64,000 nt of DNA from Flexivirga oryzae (GTDB taxonomy: Bacteria > Actinomycetota > Actinomycetes > Actinomycetales > Dermatophilaceae). This document shows positions 26,825 through 34,872 of the stretch, in pieces. The translations under genes and the position numbers were made by a program. Below the pieces are notes generated by a model that saw only the letters and a program-made list of their open reading frames with translations, did not search any database and was not told the origin of the DNA. The stretch is from the NCBI RefSeq assembly GCF_014190805.1, contig NZ_JACHVQ010000001.1, positions 868,001 to 932,000 of the forward strand, given 5' to 3'. Within the stretch, counting starts at the first letter, position 1. Every line of letters begins with the position of its first letter.

Positions 26825-27127
26825 GTGTCTGTTGCGCCTCCGGAGCATGCCTCGCCCGACGTCGACCTCGACGCCGACGCGGTCGCGGAGACCGACAAGC
26901 CCTGGGTGACCATCGTCTGGAACGATCCGGTCAACCTGATGTCCTACGTCTCGTGGGTCTTCCAGAGCTATTTCGGCTACCCGAAGGCCAAGGCCGAGAA
27001 GCTGATGATGACCGTGCACCGGGAGGGCAAGGCGGTCGTGTCGTCCGGGCCGCGTGAGCGGATGGAGACCGACACCGAGGCGATGCAGGGTTACGGCCTG
27101 TGGGCAACGTTCGAGAAGGACACCTGA
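26825..27127 (+). CDS. clpS: ATP-dependent Clp protease adaptor ClpS
   Basis: 100 aa from GTG 26825. The core (PWVTIVWNDPVNLMSYVSWVF ... AEKLMMTVHREGKAVV) is the ClpS fold that passes N-degron substrates to ClpA/ClpC. The Asn-Asp of WNDPVN and the LMM region form the N-degron pocket. The N-terminal 25 residues are acidic and variable. No ribosome site is visible upstream and TATCGT stands about ten bases before the GTG, so the mRNA may be leaderless (inference). The DUF2017 gene follows after three bases, a standard actinobacterial pair. Confidence 0.93.
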   Translation: MSVAPPEHASPDVDLDADAVAETDKPWVTIVWNDPVNLMSYVSWVFQSYFGYPKAKAEKLMMTVHREGKAVVSSGPRERMETDTEAMQGYGLWATFEKDT

Positions 27128-27130
27128 ACC

Positions 27131-27712
27131 ATGGCGACCGCCTTCAAACGCAAGGGTTCCCGCATCGTCGCCCGGCTGGACGACAACGAACGCGCCATCG
27201 TGCGCGAGCTGCTGGACCAGACCCGGCAGCTGCTCGAGCCCAGCGGCGGCAGCAGCGGTGACCCGGTGGAGGACCTGCTCGCCGGTCTCGGGTCGGCCCC
27301 CGACCCGGAGGAGGTCGCGGGTCGCGACCCGGCGCTGGCCCGGCTGCTGCCCGACGGCCACCGCGGTGACCCCGAGGTGGCGGCCGAGTTCCGCGCGCTC
27401 ACCGAGCACGGTCTGCGGCAGCGCAAGACCGCCAACCTGTCGACGGCGATCGAGGCGCTGGACCAGCCGGCCCACCGCGACAGGCTGGAGCTGGACGTCG
27501 GGCAGGCGCAGGCGCTGCTGATCGGGCTGGCGGACGTCCGCCTCGCGCTGGGGGAGCGCCTGGAGCTGCGCAGCGACGAGGACAGCGAGCGGCTGCAGCA
27601 GGAGCTCGCGCAGGCGGCGGTGGACGGATCGCAGGATCCGCGGGTGGTCATCGGCCTGTACTACGACTTCCTGACCTGGATGCAGGAGTCACTGGCCGGT
27701 GCGATGTTGTAG
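27131..27712 (+). CDS. DUF2017 family protein
   Basis: 193 aa. The sequence matches DUF2017, nearly always next to clpS in Actinobacteria: FKRKGSRIVARLDDNERAIV at the N-terminus, a Ser/Gly-rich loop, then FRALTEHGLRQRKTANLSTA and a long C-terminal helical region ending in DFLTWMQESL. It is all-helical and cytosolic. Function unknown; the neighbourhood suggests a role connected with Clp proteolysis, which is inference only. Confidence 0.88.
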   Translation: MATAFKRKGSRIVARLDDNERAIVRELLDQTRQLLEPSGGSSGDPVEDLLAGLGSAPDPEEVAGRDPALARLLPDGHRGDPEVAAEFRALTEHGLRQRKTANLSTAIEALDQPAHRDRLELDVGQAQALLIGLADVRLALGERLELRSDEDSERLQQELAQAAVDGSQDPRVVIGLYYDFLTWMQESLAGAML

Positions 27713-27736
27713 GGGGCAAGTAGCATCTGGGGCATC

Positions 27737-29260
27737 ATGAGCGAGTCTGAAACCGTCCGCAAGCCCCGCCTCCGCGTCGCGCCGTCGCCCACCGGCGACC
27801 CGCACGTCGGCACGGCATACGTCTCGATCTTCGACCTGGCCTTCGCGCGCCAGCAGGGTGGCAGCTTCATCCTGCGCATCGAGGACACCGACCGCACCCG
27901 CTTCCAGGCGGACAGCGAGCAGCAGCTCTACGACACGCTGCACTGGCTGAACCTCGACTGGGACGAGGGGCCGGACAAGGACGGCCCGTTCGCGCCGTAC
28001 AAGCAGTCCGAGCGACTGGACACCTACCAGCCGTATGTCGAGCAGCTCATCGCCGACGGGCACGCCTACCACTGCTGGTGCTCCAGCGAGCGGTTGAAGG
28101 AGATGCGCGAGGTCCAGCAGAAGACCAAGCAGCCCACCGGCTACGACCGGATGTGCCTGGGCAAGACCAAGGAGGAGCGGTCGCAGCTGCCCGGCTTCAC
28201 CGAGACGCCGGTCGTGCGCATGCTCATCCCGGACGACGTGCCGCTGGCGTTCGACGACCTCATCATGGGGCCGACCAAGGCCCCCAAGCCCGACGACCAG
28301 GTGATCCTCAAGGCGGACGGCTTCCCGACCTACCACCTGGCGGTCGTGGTCGACGACCACCTGATGGAGATCACCCATGTGGTGCGGGGGCAGGAGTGGA
28401 TCTCCTCAACCCCCAAGCACATCCTGCTCTACCAGTGGCTGGGCTGGGAGGCGCCGCAGTTCGCGCACATCCCGTTGCTGCGTGACGAGAAGAAGGCCAA
28501 GATCTCCAAGCGCAAGAGCCCGTGGGCCAAGCTCACGTGGTTCCAGGAGCAGGGTTATCTCCCGGAGGCGCTGGTCAACTTCCTTGCATTGCAAGGGCAT
28601 CCGCCGATCATCGAGGAAGATGGGTCGGAGCGGGAGACGTTCAGCTTCGAAGAGTTCAGCAAGCACTTCGACTGGCACAAGATCAACCCGGCCGGTGCGG
28701 TGTTCAACCTCGACAAGCTCAACTGGCTGAACGGCCACTACATCCGCGAGCTCACCGAGCAGGACCTCGCGCAGCGGCTGCTGCCCTTCCTGCAGCGCGA
28801 CGGTGCGCTGCCGCAGCCGGCGTCGCTGCCGCAACTGGGCAGGCTGAACGAGATCGTGCCGCTCATCCAGACCCGCATCAACCTGTTGTCCGATGCCACG
28901 CCGTTGGTGGCGCCGTTCTACGTCGCGGACGACCAGCTGGAGATCGCCGACGACGCGCGCACGCAGTTGAAGGACAGCGCCCCGCAGGTGCTGGACGCAG
29001 CCATAGCCGCGCTCCAGCCGATCAGCGGTGCCATCGGCAACCCGGACGGCAGCGGCCGCGAGTGGACGACGCAGCGGCTGGAAGAGGTGCTGCGTGCCGC
29101 GATCGTCGACGGGCTCGGCATCAAGCCACGCCTCGCGTTCGGGCCGATCCGCACCGCCGTCTCCGGGCAACGCATCTCGCCGCCGCTCTTCGAATCGATG
29201 GAGATCCTCGGCAAGGAGTCGACGCTGCGGCGGCTGAAGGCACTGCGTGCGACGCTCTGA
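27737..29260 (+). CDS. gltX: glutamate--tRNA ligase
   Basis: 507 aa class I synthetase. The HIGH-type motif appears in VAPSPTGDPHVGTAY and the KMSKS-type loop is KISKR at 255-259. The C-terminal anticodon-binding region is complete. In bacteria without GlnRS the enzyme also charges tRNA-Gln with glutamate for GatCAB to amidate. Here the genes for tRNA-Gln and tRNA-Glu lie about 0.8 kb downstream. ATG at 27737. The HAD gene overlaps its 3' end by 14 bases. Confidence 0.97.
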   Translation: MSESETVRKPRLRVAPSPTGDPHVGTAYVSIFDLAFARQQGGSFILRIEDTDRTRFQADSEQQLYDTLHWLNLDWDEGPDKDGPFAPYKQSERLDTYQPYVEQLIADGHAYHCWCSSERLKEMREVQQKTKQPTGYDRMCLGKTKEERSQLPGFTETPVVRMLIPDDVPLAFDDLIMGPTKAPKPDDQVILKADGFPTYHLAVVVDDHLMEITHVVRGQEWISSTPKHILLYQWLGWEAPQFAHIPLLRDEKKAKISKRKSPWAKLTWFQEQGYLPEALVNFLALQGHPPIIEEDGSERETFSFEEFSKHFDWHKINPAGAVFNLDKLNWLNGHYIRELTEQDLAQRLLPFLQRDGALPQPASLPQLGRLNEIVPLIQTRINLLSDATPLVAPFYVADDQLEIADDARTQLKDSAPQVLDAAIAALQPISGAIGNPDGSGREWTTQRLEEVLRAAIVDGLGIKPRLAFGPIRTAVSGQRISPPLFESMEILGKESTLRRLKALRATL

Positions 29261-30035
29261 GTCGCGAATCCCGCAGGGGGCGACCGCCGTTCGGCTGGAG
29301 GTGCGAGCCGTCCTGCTGGACGTGGACAACACGGTGGTCGACAACACCAGCGCGATGCGGGCAGCGGGCCTGGCCGCGATGGGCGCCCTGTGGCCGCAGT
29401 TCACGGCCGCCGAGCACCGGGCGATGGCCGAGCGCTACCGGCTCGACCCGGGCGGTGCGTTCCACCGCTACATGCGCGGGGACAACGACTACCGCGTGAT
29501 GCGCGCCGAGCGACTGCAGGACGTCGCCACCGTCTACGGCGTCCAGGTCCCGGACGACGCACTGGACCGCTACGAGGCGGCCTTCCGGCCGGTCTTCGCC
29601 GCGGCGCAGCGCAAGTACGACGACGTCATACCGTTCGCCGAGCGGTGCGCGGACGCCGGGCTGCAGGTGGCCGTGCTGACCAACTCCTCGGACGAGCTGA
29701 CGACGGAGAAGTTCGAGCTGACCGGTCTCACCGGCCGGCTCGGCGCGATCACCACGCGGGACACGCTCGGTTTCGGCAAGCCGGACCCACGTGTTTTCCA
29801 TCACGCCTGCGCCGGTCTGGGGGTCGAGCCCGCCGCTGCGGCATACATCGGTGACGAGTGGGCCGCGGACGTCCAGGGCGCGCTCGGTGCCGGGCTGCAA
29901 CCGATCTGGCTGCGCAGGGACGGGGAGCTCGCTGCTCCGGAGCCGGTGCCGACGATCGCCTCGCTCGACCAGCTGCAGCTGGGGGAGGGCGGCCTGGACG
30001 TTCTCGATTTGGGCTGTGCGGCCCCGACCGGGTAA
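29247..30035 (+). CDS. HAD-superfamily hydrolase
   Basis: 262 aa. The four HAD motifs are present: LLDVDNT with nucleophile D25 and D27; LTNSS; the lysine of FGKPDPRVF; and YIGDEWAADVQGA. A helical cap lies at about 35-110. It is a probable small-molecule phosphatase, substrate unknown. GTG 29247 is preceded by GAAGG and overlaps gltX; a shorter start at GTG 29301 would remove 18 poorly conserved residues. It reads in the same direction as gltX and the tRNA genes behind it. Confidence 0.85.
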   Translation: MRRSESRIPQGATAVRLEVRAVLLDVDNTVVDNTSAMRAAGLAAMGALWPQFTAAEHRAMAERYRLDPGGAFHRYMRGDNDYRVMRAERLQDVATVYGVQVPDDALDRYEAAFRPVFAAAQRKYDDVIPFAERCADAGLQVAVLTNSSDELTTEKFELTGLTGRLGAITTRDTLGFGKPDPRVFHHACAGLGVEPAAAAYIGDEWAADVQGALGAGLQPIWLRRDGELAAPEPVPTIASLDQLQLGEGGLDVLDLGCAAPTG

Positions 30036-30095
30036 GGTCTCACCTCGGTTCACCTCGTCGGACCGGCTTCCGCCGACGACGAAGTGATACCCCCT

Positions 30096-30170
30096 TGGGG
30101 TATGGTGTAATTGGCAGCACGACTGATTCTGGTTCAGTTAGTCTAGGTTCGAGTCCTGGTACCCCAGCCA
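30096..30170 (+). tRNA. tRNA-Gln(CTG)
   Basis: Acceptor TGGGGTA (30096-30102) pairs with TACCCCA (30160-30166), followed by G and an encoded CCA. The anticodon stem ACTGA/TCAGT holds loop TTCTGGT, with anticodon CTG at 30129-30131. The T-arm contains GGTTCGAGTCC. All arms fold without mismatch by eye. Confidence 0.95.
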
Positions 30171-30230
30171 TCGGCGAGAGATCGCCGATTCGGTGGAATC
30201 GCACCTAACCGGTAAGGTTCTACCAGCCGC

Positions 30231-30303
30231 GGCCCCATCGTATAGCGGCCTAGTACGTCGCCCTCTCACGGCGGTAACGCGGGTTCGAATCCCGCTGGGG
30301 TCA
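30231..30303 (+). tRNA. tRNA-Glu(CTC)
   Basis: Acceptor GGCCCCA (30231-30237) pairs with TGGGGTC (30296-30302), discriminator A at 30303, no encoded CCA. The anticodon loop CTCTCAC holds CTC at 30265-30267 between TCGCC and GGCGG. The T-arm is GCGGGTTCGAATCCCGC. It lies 60 bases after tRNA-Gln, likely the same transcript. Confidence 0.95.
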
Positions 30304-30311
30304 CGTTGGGT

Positions 30312-30348
30312 CGAAGCGCCCGAGTCCGTCACGGACTCGGGCGCTTCG
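30312..30348 (+). terminator. perfect hairpin after the tRNA-Glu gene
   Basis: An 18-bp perfect inverted repeat (CGAAGCGCCCGAGTCCGT and its complement) with a one-base centre begins nine bases after tRNA-Glu. It is suited to end the gltX-HAD-tRNA transcript and, from the other side, the convergent LysR gene at 30372. Confidence 0.85.
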
Positions 30349-30371
30349 CTGTGTCGTATGACGTCAACGGC

Positions 30372-31214
30372 TCATCGCTGCATCGCGGTGCGCACTGCGC
30401 CGTTGACGGCACGCACCGCAGCCGAGGGCGTCCCCGCGGCGGCACGCACCGACATACGCACCGCCGGCGGCTCCGGCAGATCCTCGCGCTCGACCAGGCC
30501 CTCAGGGGTGCGGTCCAGTTGCGGCAGCAGCAGCACCCCGATGCCCGCCCGCGCCGCCGAGTAACCGCCGGACAGGTTGGTCACCTCGGCGACGACGTCG
30601 TGCTCGATGCCGGCCGAGCGCAGGGTGTCGAACGTCGGCCGGCGCAGCATGCACGGCTCGTCGAACGCGATCACCGGCAGCGGCCCCGACGCGGGCCGCA
30701 CGAACTCCGGGCCGGCGAACCAGTGCAGCCGCAGCACACTGCGGTGCGACGGCGGTGCGGCGCCGAGTTCGGTGACGACGATGAGGTCGGCGACGCCGTC
30801 GGCGAGGGCCTGCTCGACCTCCGCGGTCCGGTCCAGCCGGAAGCGGAAGGCCGTGTCCGGCAGCGACGCCCGCAACGCGGTCGAGATCTCCGGCAGCAGC
30901 ATCTCCGCCGCGTGCTCCGAGGCGCCGACGGTCAGGGTGCGCGACTCCTTGGTCTCGAAGAGCCGCACCGCGTCGTCGTGTGCCGCCAGGATGCGACGCG
31001 CATCGCGCAGCAGTTGCTCGCCGGCAGGCGTGAATCTGGTCTGCCGGCCGACCCGTTCGACCAGCTGTGTGCCGGTCGCCTGCTCCAGTCTGCGCACGTG
31101 CTGGCTGACCGCGGACTGGGTCAGGTGCAGCGTCGTCGCGGCCCGATGGAATCCACCGGCGCCGGCGATCGCGACCAGGGAGCGCAGTGGGGTGATGTCG
31201 AGGGTGGCCGTCAT
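30372..31214 (-). CDS. LysR-family transcriptional regulator
   Basis: 280 aa. The N-terminal winged HTH (LRSLVAIAGAGGFHRAATTL, then QSAVSQHVRRLE) is textbook LysR, followed by the linker helix and an effector-binding domain (about 92-280). It is divergent from an EamA transporter gene, the usual arrangement for a LysR that controls its neighbour. The transporter may move the effector or a related compound. Effector unknown. Confidence 0.92.
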   Translation of the reverse strand: MTATLDITPLRSLVAIAGAGGFHRAATTLHLTQSAVSQHVRRLEQATGTQLVERVGRQTRFTPAGEQLLRDARRILAAHDDAVRLFETKESRTLTVGASEHAAEMLLPEISTALRASLPDTAFRFRLDRTAEVEQALADGVADLIVVTELGAAPPSHRSVLRLHWFAGPEFVRPASGPLPVIAFDEPCMLRRPTFDTLRSAGIEHDVVAEVTNLSGGYSAARAGIGVLLLPQLDRTPEGLVEREDLPEPPAVRMSVRAAAGTPSAAVRAVNGAVRTAMQR

Positions 31215-31252
31215 GATCCGAGCCTATCCGATGAGCATTCGCGATCGATAGC

Positions 31253-31263
31253 GATTACTAATC
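31253..31263. promoter_or_regulatory. possible LysR operator between the divergent genes
   Basis: GATTACTAATC is an 11-base palindrome with a single central base, inside an unusually AT-rich patch of the 91-base gap between the LysR and EamA starts. It fits the dyad expected of a LysR box, but no binding data can be inferred from sequence. Confidence 0.4.
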
Positions 31264-31305
31264 ATTGTTGGACACGGGGACGTCATCGCGTCCACCATTG
31301 CTCCC

Positions 31306-32214
31306 ATGAAACTTCCGCTGCGGCTGTCGATCCCGGTCGTGTTCTTCTACGCGCTCGGCTATCCGATCGGTGCGCTCGCCGTGCAGGCCATGTCACCCGG
31401 ACCGGTGCTGGTGCTGCGCTTCACCGTCTCGGCGCCGGTCCTGCTGCTGGTGGCCGCCCGGCGGGGTGTCCGCCTGCCCCGTGGACGGTTGCTCGTGCAC
31501 GTGGCCGTCGCCGGACTGCTCATGCAGGCAGTGCAGTTCATCGGCTGCTACGAGGCGTTCCGGCTCGGCCTGTCTCCCGTGCTGACCGCGCTGATCATCT
31601 CGATGAACCCGGTCGTCACCGCTGCGTTGGCCTGGTTCCTGCTCGGTGAGCGGCTGAACCGACGCCGTGCCGCCGCGTTGGTGCTCGCGGTGGCAGCGGT
31701 CTTCGTGGCCTTCGCCGGGCGGCTGGGGTCGGCGTCGCTCGGCATCGGCGCGGCCGCGGTGGTGGTGGCGCTGCTCGGCCTCTCGCTCGGCGGCGTCTAC
31801 CAGCAGCGCTTCGTGCGCGGGGTCGACCCGATCATGGCCACCGGTATCGGCGTGCTGGTCTCCATCCCGGCGGCCGTCGTCTTCGCGCTGGCCACGCCGA
31901 TGCACGTGTACCGGCCGGAGCAGGCGTTCTGGTCGGTCGGCGCGATGATCGTGTCCAGCTCGCTGATCGGGATGAGCCTCTACCTGGCCGCGTTGCGTCG
32001 CGGCGGGGCCGGGCAGGTCGCGATGCTGTTCGCCGTCATACCCTCCGTGGCGGCGGTGCTCAGCTGGGCGTTGCTCGGCGAGCGGCCCGATGTCGGCGTG
32101 CTCGGTGGGTTGCTGATCGGTGCCGTCGCCTGCGTGCTCGGACGCCGGTCGGATCGCCCGACACCGCCCGCGCGGTCGGTCGAACGCCCGCGCCCGTCGG
32201 CCATGATCGGGTGA
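31306..32214 (+). CDS. EamA/DMT-family transporter
   Basis: 302 aa with ten hydrophobic segments arranged as two EamA repeats (about 10-135 and 145-275). ISMNPVVTAALAWFLLGERL in the first repeat and VIPSVAAVLSWALLGERPD in the second are the classic paired motifs. It is probably an exporter of amino acids or metabolites; substrate unknown. Regulated in all likelihood by the divergent LysR gene. Its stop overlaps the start of the next gene. Confidence 0.9.
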   Translation: MKLPLRLSIPVVFFYALGYPIGALAVQAMSPGPVLVLRFTVSAPVLLLVAARRGVRLPRGRLLVHVAVAGLLMQAVQFIGCYEAFRLGLSPVLTALIISMNPVVTAALAWFLLGERLNRRRAAALVLAVAAVFVAFAGRLGSASLGIGAAAVVVALLGLSLGGVYQQRFVRGVDPIMATGIGVLVSIPAAVVFALATPMHVYRPEQAFWSVGAMIVSSSLIGMSLYLAALRRGGAGQVAMLFAVIPSVAAVLSWALLGERPDVGVLGGLLIGAVACVLGRRSDRPTPPARSVERPRPSAMIG

Positions 32215-32795
32215 TGGCCTCGTTCGTCTGGTATGCCGCCTACGGCTCCAACCTGTCGCCCGAGCGTTTCGACAACTACGTCCGCGGCGGCCGACCGGAC
32301 GGCGCGCTACGGACGTATGCCGGCTGCCGCGACACGACGGCGCCGACCGGCCGGCGTGCCACGTCCCTGCCGGGTCGGGTGTTCTTCGGCGGCGCCTCGC
32401 AGGTCTGGGGTGGCGGTATGGCGTTCTACGACCCGGCGCGGCCGGGCCCGTCATACGCCACGGCATACCGGCTGACGGCAGAGCAGTTCGCCGACGTCTG
32501 GTCCCAGGAGTGCCATCGCCCGGTCGGCGGGTCCGTGCCGATCGACGACGTCGTGGCCGGTGGTGACTGGTGTGGCGGGGGCGGGCGGTACGACCGGATC
32601 CTGCTCGTCGGGTCGATCGACGAGGAGCCGGTGGTCACGTTCACGTTCGCCGCGGCGCGTCCGGCGCCGAACCCTCCGGCGGCGGCCTACGCGGCCACCA
32701 TCGAGCGTGGCCTGGTCACGTCCCACGGGCTCGCCGAGGGGGATGCCGCGCAGTACGTGGCGTCGTTGATCACCGGGTCGATCGCTCGGAGCTGA
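32214..32795 (+). CDS. gamma-glutamylcyclotransferase-like protein
   Basis: 193 aa from ATG 32214, overlapping the transporter stop by one base (a GTG at 32211 is also possible). The N-terminus WYAAYGSNLSPERFDNY is the YGSN motif of the gamma-glutamylcyclotransferase/AIG2-like fold, followed by GRVFFGGASQVWGGGMAFYD. Similar actinobacterial proteins are sometimes labelled histone deacetylase without support from sequence. Enzymatic role unknown. It converges with the MerR gene, overlapping its 3' end by 26 bases. Confidence 0.65.
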   Translation: MASFVWYAAYGSNLSPERFDNYVRGGRPDGALRTYAGCRDTTAPTGRRATSLPGRVFFGGASQVWGGGMAFYDPARPGPSYATAYRLTAEQFADVWSQECHRPVGGSVPIDDVVAGGDWCGGGGRYDRILLVGSIDEEPVVTFTFAAARPAPNPPAAAYAATIERGLVTSHGLAEGDAAQYVASLITGSIARS

Positions 32796-33384
32796 GCGCC
32801 TGCTGGGCGAGCCGGCGCAGGGTGAGGATCATCGGGTCGGTGAGGAGGGTGCCGACGGCAACCTGTCGGAGCGCTCGCTCCGGAGCCGCCGGCACCGAGT
32901 CGACGTCGATCTCGGCCAATCGATCGGCAACGTCCGCGTAGCGGCTCAGCAGCGTTTCGTCCGCGGATTCCACCCCGGCGGCGACGGCCAGCCGCAGTTG
33001 CTCGCCTAGCAGCACCAGCAGGGGCTCGTCCGGTGGGATGCACCAGCCGCGCTGCTCGACGAACTGCGTTGCGATCCGCGTCCATTCGGGGTCGGGATGT
33101 TCCGGCAGCGGGGGAGTGATGGCCTGCTGCGCCACGCCGAGCAGGTGGTGTCTGCCGACCTCGGGACCGTCGAGCGCTGCCAGGACCTGCCGGACGCGGG
33201 CGATGCTGAGCCCGCCGGATTCGAGCAGGGCCCGGATCAGGCGCACCCGGTCCACGTGGCCGGCGTCATACGACGCCTGTGTGCGGCTCGTCGCGGTGCC
33301 GGCGGGCAGCAGGCCCTCGCGGAGGTAGTACTTCAGGGTCGCGACCGGCACCTGCGTCCTGGTCGACAACTCGGAGATGCGCAT
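32770..33384 (-). CDS. MerR-family transcriptional regulator
   Basis: 204 aa from the ATG at 33384. The N-terminal HTH (MRISELSTRTQVPVATLKYY, then LREGLLPAG) and the YDAGHVDRVRLIRAL wing are typical MerR. The C-terminal part is all-helical with two cysteines far apart, so it senses something other than a standard metal site (inference). It is divergent from the DUF4188 gene, with a symmetric element between them that fits a MerR operator. Confidence 0.9.
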   Translation of the reverse strand: MRISELSTRTQVPVATLKYYLREGLLPAGTATSRTQASYDAGHVDRVRLIRALLESGGLSIARVRQVLAALDGPEVGRHHLLGVAQQAITPPLPEHPDPEWTRIATQFVEQRGWCIPPDEPLLVLLGEQLRLAVAAGVESADETLLSRYADVADRLAEIDVDSVPAAPERALRQVAVGTLLTDPMILTLRRLAQQALSSERSTR

Positions 33385-33393
33385 GCACCGATC

Positions 33394-33441
33394 TTGACAC
33401 TGGATAGCGGAACTCGCCAATATTGGGGAGTGTCACTATCC
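33394..33441 (+). promoter_or_regulatory. MerR-type promoter and operator for the DUF4188 gene
   Basis: TTGACA at 33394-33399 and CAATAT at 33418-33423 are 18 bases apart, a long spacer as in MerR-controlled promoters. A 20-base near-palindrome, ACTCGCCAATATTGGGGAGT (33412-33431, one mismatched pair), lies over the -10. The outer blocks GACACT/AGTGTC and GGATAG/CTATCC are further complementary pairs. Likely bound by the divergent MerR protein. Confidence 0.6.
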
Positions 33442-33461
33442 AACCACGGGAGGACGACGCT

Positions 33462-33983
33462 ATGAAGATCGACATGAGCACCCACGCGCACGAAGGCGAC
33501 CTCGTCGTCTTCCTGATCGGTATGACGGTGGGCCGGCCGTGGCGGGTCGACCAGTGGGTCCGGATCAGCAGCGCGATGCGCCGGATGCAGATCGAGTTGC
33601 ACCGCAACAAGGCCCGGGCCGAAGCGGGCACCGAGGAGTGGCTCGGCTTCCTCGGCGGGTACAACTGCGTGGGCCCGCGTGGTCCGGTGTCCGTGCAGTA
33701 CTGGCGCAGCACCGAGGACCTCTACGGCTACGCCAATGCCGCGGATCGGGAGCACCGTCCGGCGTGGTTGGCCTACTACCAGCGCGCGCACCGGCTGGCC
33801 GGCCGTGACGGCATCGGGATCTGGCACGAGACGTATGCCGTTCCGGCGGGCGGCCACGAGTCGGCCTACGGGAACCTCACCGACTGGGGGCTGGCCGGGG
33901 TGACGGGCGCGATCCCGCTGACGCGGCGCGGCCGGACGGCACGCGAGCGGCTGGCGTCGTCCGCGCAGCCGCTCGCCCGCTGA
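33462..33983 (+). CDS. DUF4188 (monooxygenase-like) protein
   Basis: 173 aa from ATG 33462 with CGGGAGG upstream. The family pattern is clear: VVFLIGMTVGRPWRVDQWV, GFLGGYNCVGPRGPVSVQYWRS, then DLYGYANAADREHRPAW and GIWHETYAVPAG. DUF4188 proteins have a dimeric alpha-beta barrel-like fold and are often named phenylacetaldoxime dehydratase or monooxygenase without proof. The MerR divergence suggests induction by a small molecule. Confidence 0.8.
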   Translation: MKIDMSTHAHEGDLVVFLIGMTVGRPWRVDQWVRISSAMRRMQIELHRNKARAEAGTEEWLGFLGGYNCVGPRGPVSVQYWRSTEDLYGYANAADREHRPAWLAYYQRAHRLAGRDGIGIWHETYAVPAGGHESAYGNLTDWGLAGVTGAIPLTRRGRTARERLASSAQPLAR

Positions 33984-33992
33984 AGGGTGGCG

Positions 33993-34739
33993 TCAGGCCG
34001 ACTCGCCGCGACGCTGTGAGGCAGCGTGGGCGCGGGCGAGCACCTCGGTGAGCTTGTTGGCACCGGCGACCACGGTCCCGGCGTGCAGGCGACCGGGTTG
34101 ACGGGAGACGCGCTCGATCGGGCCGGAGATCGACACGGCCGCGATCACGCGACCCGACGGCCCGCGGACCGGCGCGGAGACCGACGCCACACCCTGCTCG
34201 CGCTCGCTGACGCTCTGCGCCCAGCCCCGACGGCGGACGGCCGACAGCATGGTGGCGGTGAACTTCGCGCCGTGCAGGCCACGGTGCAGGCGGTCGGGCT
34301 CCTCCCAGGCGAGCAGGACCTGCGCGGCGGATCCTGCCTGCATGGTGAGCGTCGCCCCGACCGGGATCGAGTCGCGCAGCCCCATCGGGCGGTCGGCCGC
34401 CGCGACGCAGATGCGCTGGTCGCCCTGGCGGCGGTAGAGCTGGGCGCTCTCGCCGCAGTGGTCGCGCAGCGCCCCGAGCACGGGGCCGGCGGCTGCGAGG
34501 AGGCGGTCCTCGCCGGCCGCCGAGGCCAGCTCGGCGAGGCGTGGTCCGAGGATGAAGCGTCCCTGCATGTCGCGTGCGACGAGCCGGTGGTGCTCGAGTG
34601 CGACGGCCAGCCGGTGCGCTGTCGGTCGGGCCAGGCCGGTGTGTGCGACCAGCTGGGCGAGGGTTGACGGGCCTGCTTCGAGAGCGGAAAGAACGACGGC
34701 GGCCTTGTCCAGAACGCCGACTCCGCTAGAGTTGTCCAT
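33993..34739 (-). CDS. ltbR: IclR-family regulator of leucine biosynthesis (LtbR/NdgR type)
   Basis: 248 aa from the ATG at 34739. It has the IclR winged HTH (DKAAVVLSALEAGPSTLAQL, then HTGLARPTAHRLAVAL) and an effector domain (about 75-240). Position is decisive: it is divergent from leuCD, as for LtbR of Corynebacterium and NdgR of Streptomyces, which regulate leucine and other amino acid genes. The effector is not deducible here. Confidence 0.88.
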   Translation of the reverse strand: MDNSSGVGVLDKAAVVLSALEAGPSTLAQLVAHTGLARPTAHRLAVALEHHRLVARDMQGRFILGPRLAELASAAGEDRLLAAAGPVLGALRDHCGESAQLYRRQGDQRICVAAADRPMGLRDSIPVGATLTMQAGSAAQVLLAWEEPDRLHRGLHGAKFTATMLSAVRRRGWAQSVSEREQGVASVSAPVRGPSGRVIAAVSISGPIERVSRQPGRLHAGTVVAGANKLTEVLARAHAASQRRGESA

Positions 34740-34753
34740 GCACTGATACTGCC

Positions 34754-34770
34754 GTCTCATCCCGCGAGAC
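34754..34770. promoter_or_regulatory. likely LtbR/NdgR operator between ltbR and leuC
   Basis: GTCTCATCCCGCGAGAC has complementary 5-bp arms (GTCTC/GAGAC) spaced by seven bases, 15 bases upstream of the ltbR start. It is the only clear dyad in the ltbR-leuC gap apart from the leader hairpin, and sits where LtbR/NdgR sites are known in relatives. Confidence 0.5.
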
Positions 34771-34821
34771 GCAAGTCCTGGGCCGGAAATTGCGGTTCAA
34801 GCTCTGTCAGTGACACCCGAA

Positions 34822-34845
34822 CCCGGGGGCAAGGACGCCCCCGGG
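34822..34845 (+). promoter_or_regulatory. leader hairpin upstream of leuC
   Basis: CCCGGGGGC (34822-34830) pairs perfectly with GCCCCCGGG (34837-34845) around loop AAGGAC. It lies 27 bases before the leuC start and just ahead of its ribosome site. A short frame from GTG 34810 runs into leuC in phase and contains a single Leu codon, so it does not look like a leucine attenuator peptide. Confidence 0.45.
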
Positions 34846-34872
34846 GGCAAGCTCGATGAAGGAGGGTCCGGC

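Noticed and set aside
32214..32795. Histone deacetylase label for the YGSN protein
   Set aside because: No deacetylase motifs are present; the N-terminal YAAYGSN pattern fits the gamma-glutamylcyclotransferase-like fold better.
34810..34872. Leucine attenuator leader peptide before leuC
   Set aside because: The frame has a single Leu codon and runs into leuC without a stop, so it does not fit an attenuator peptide.
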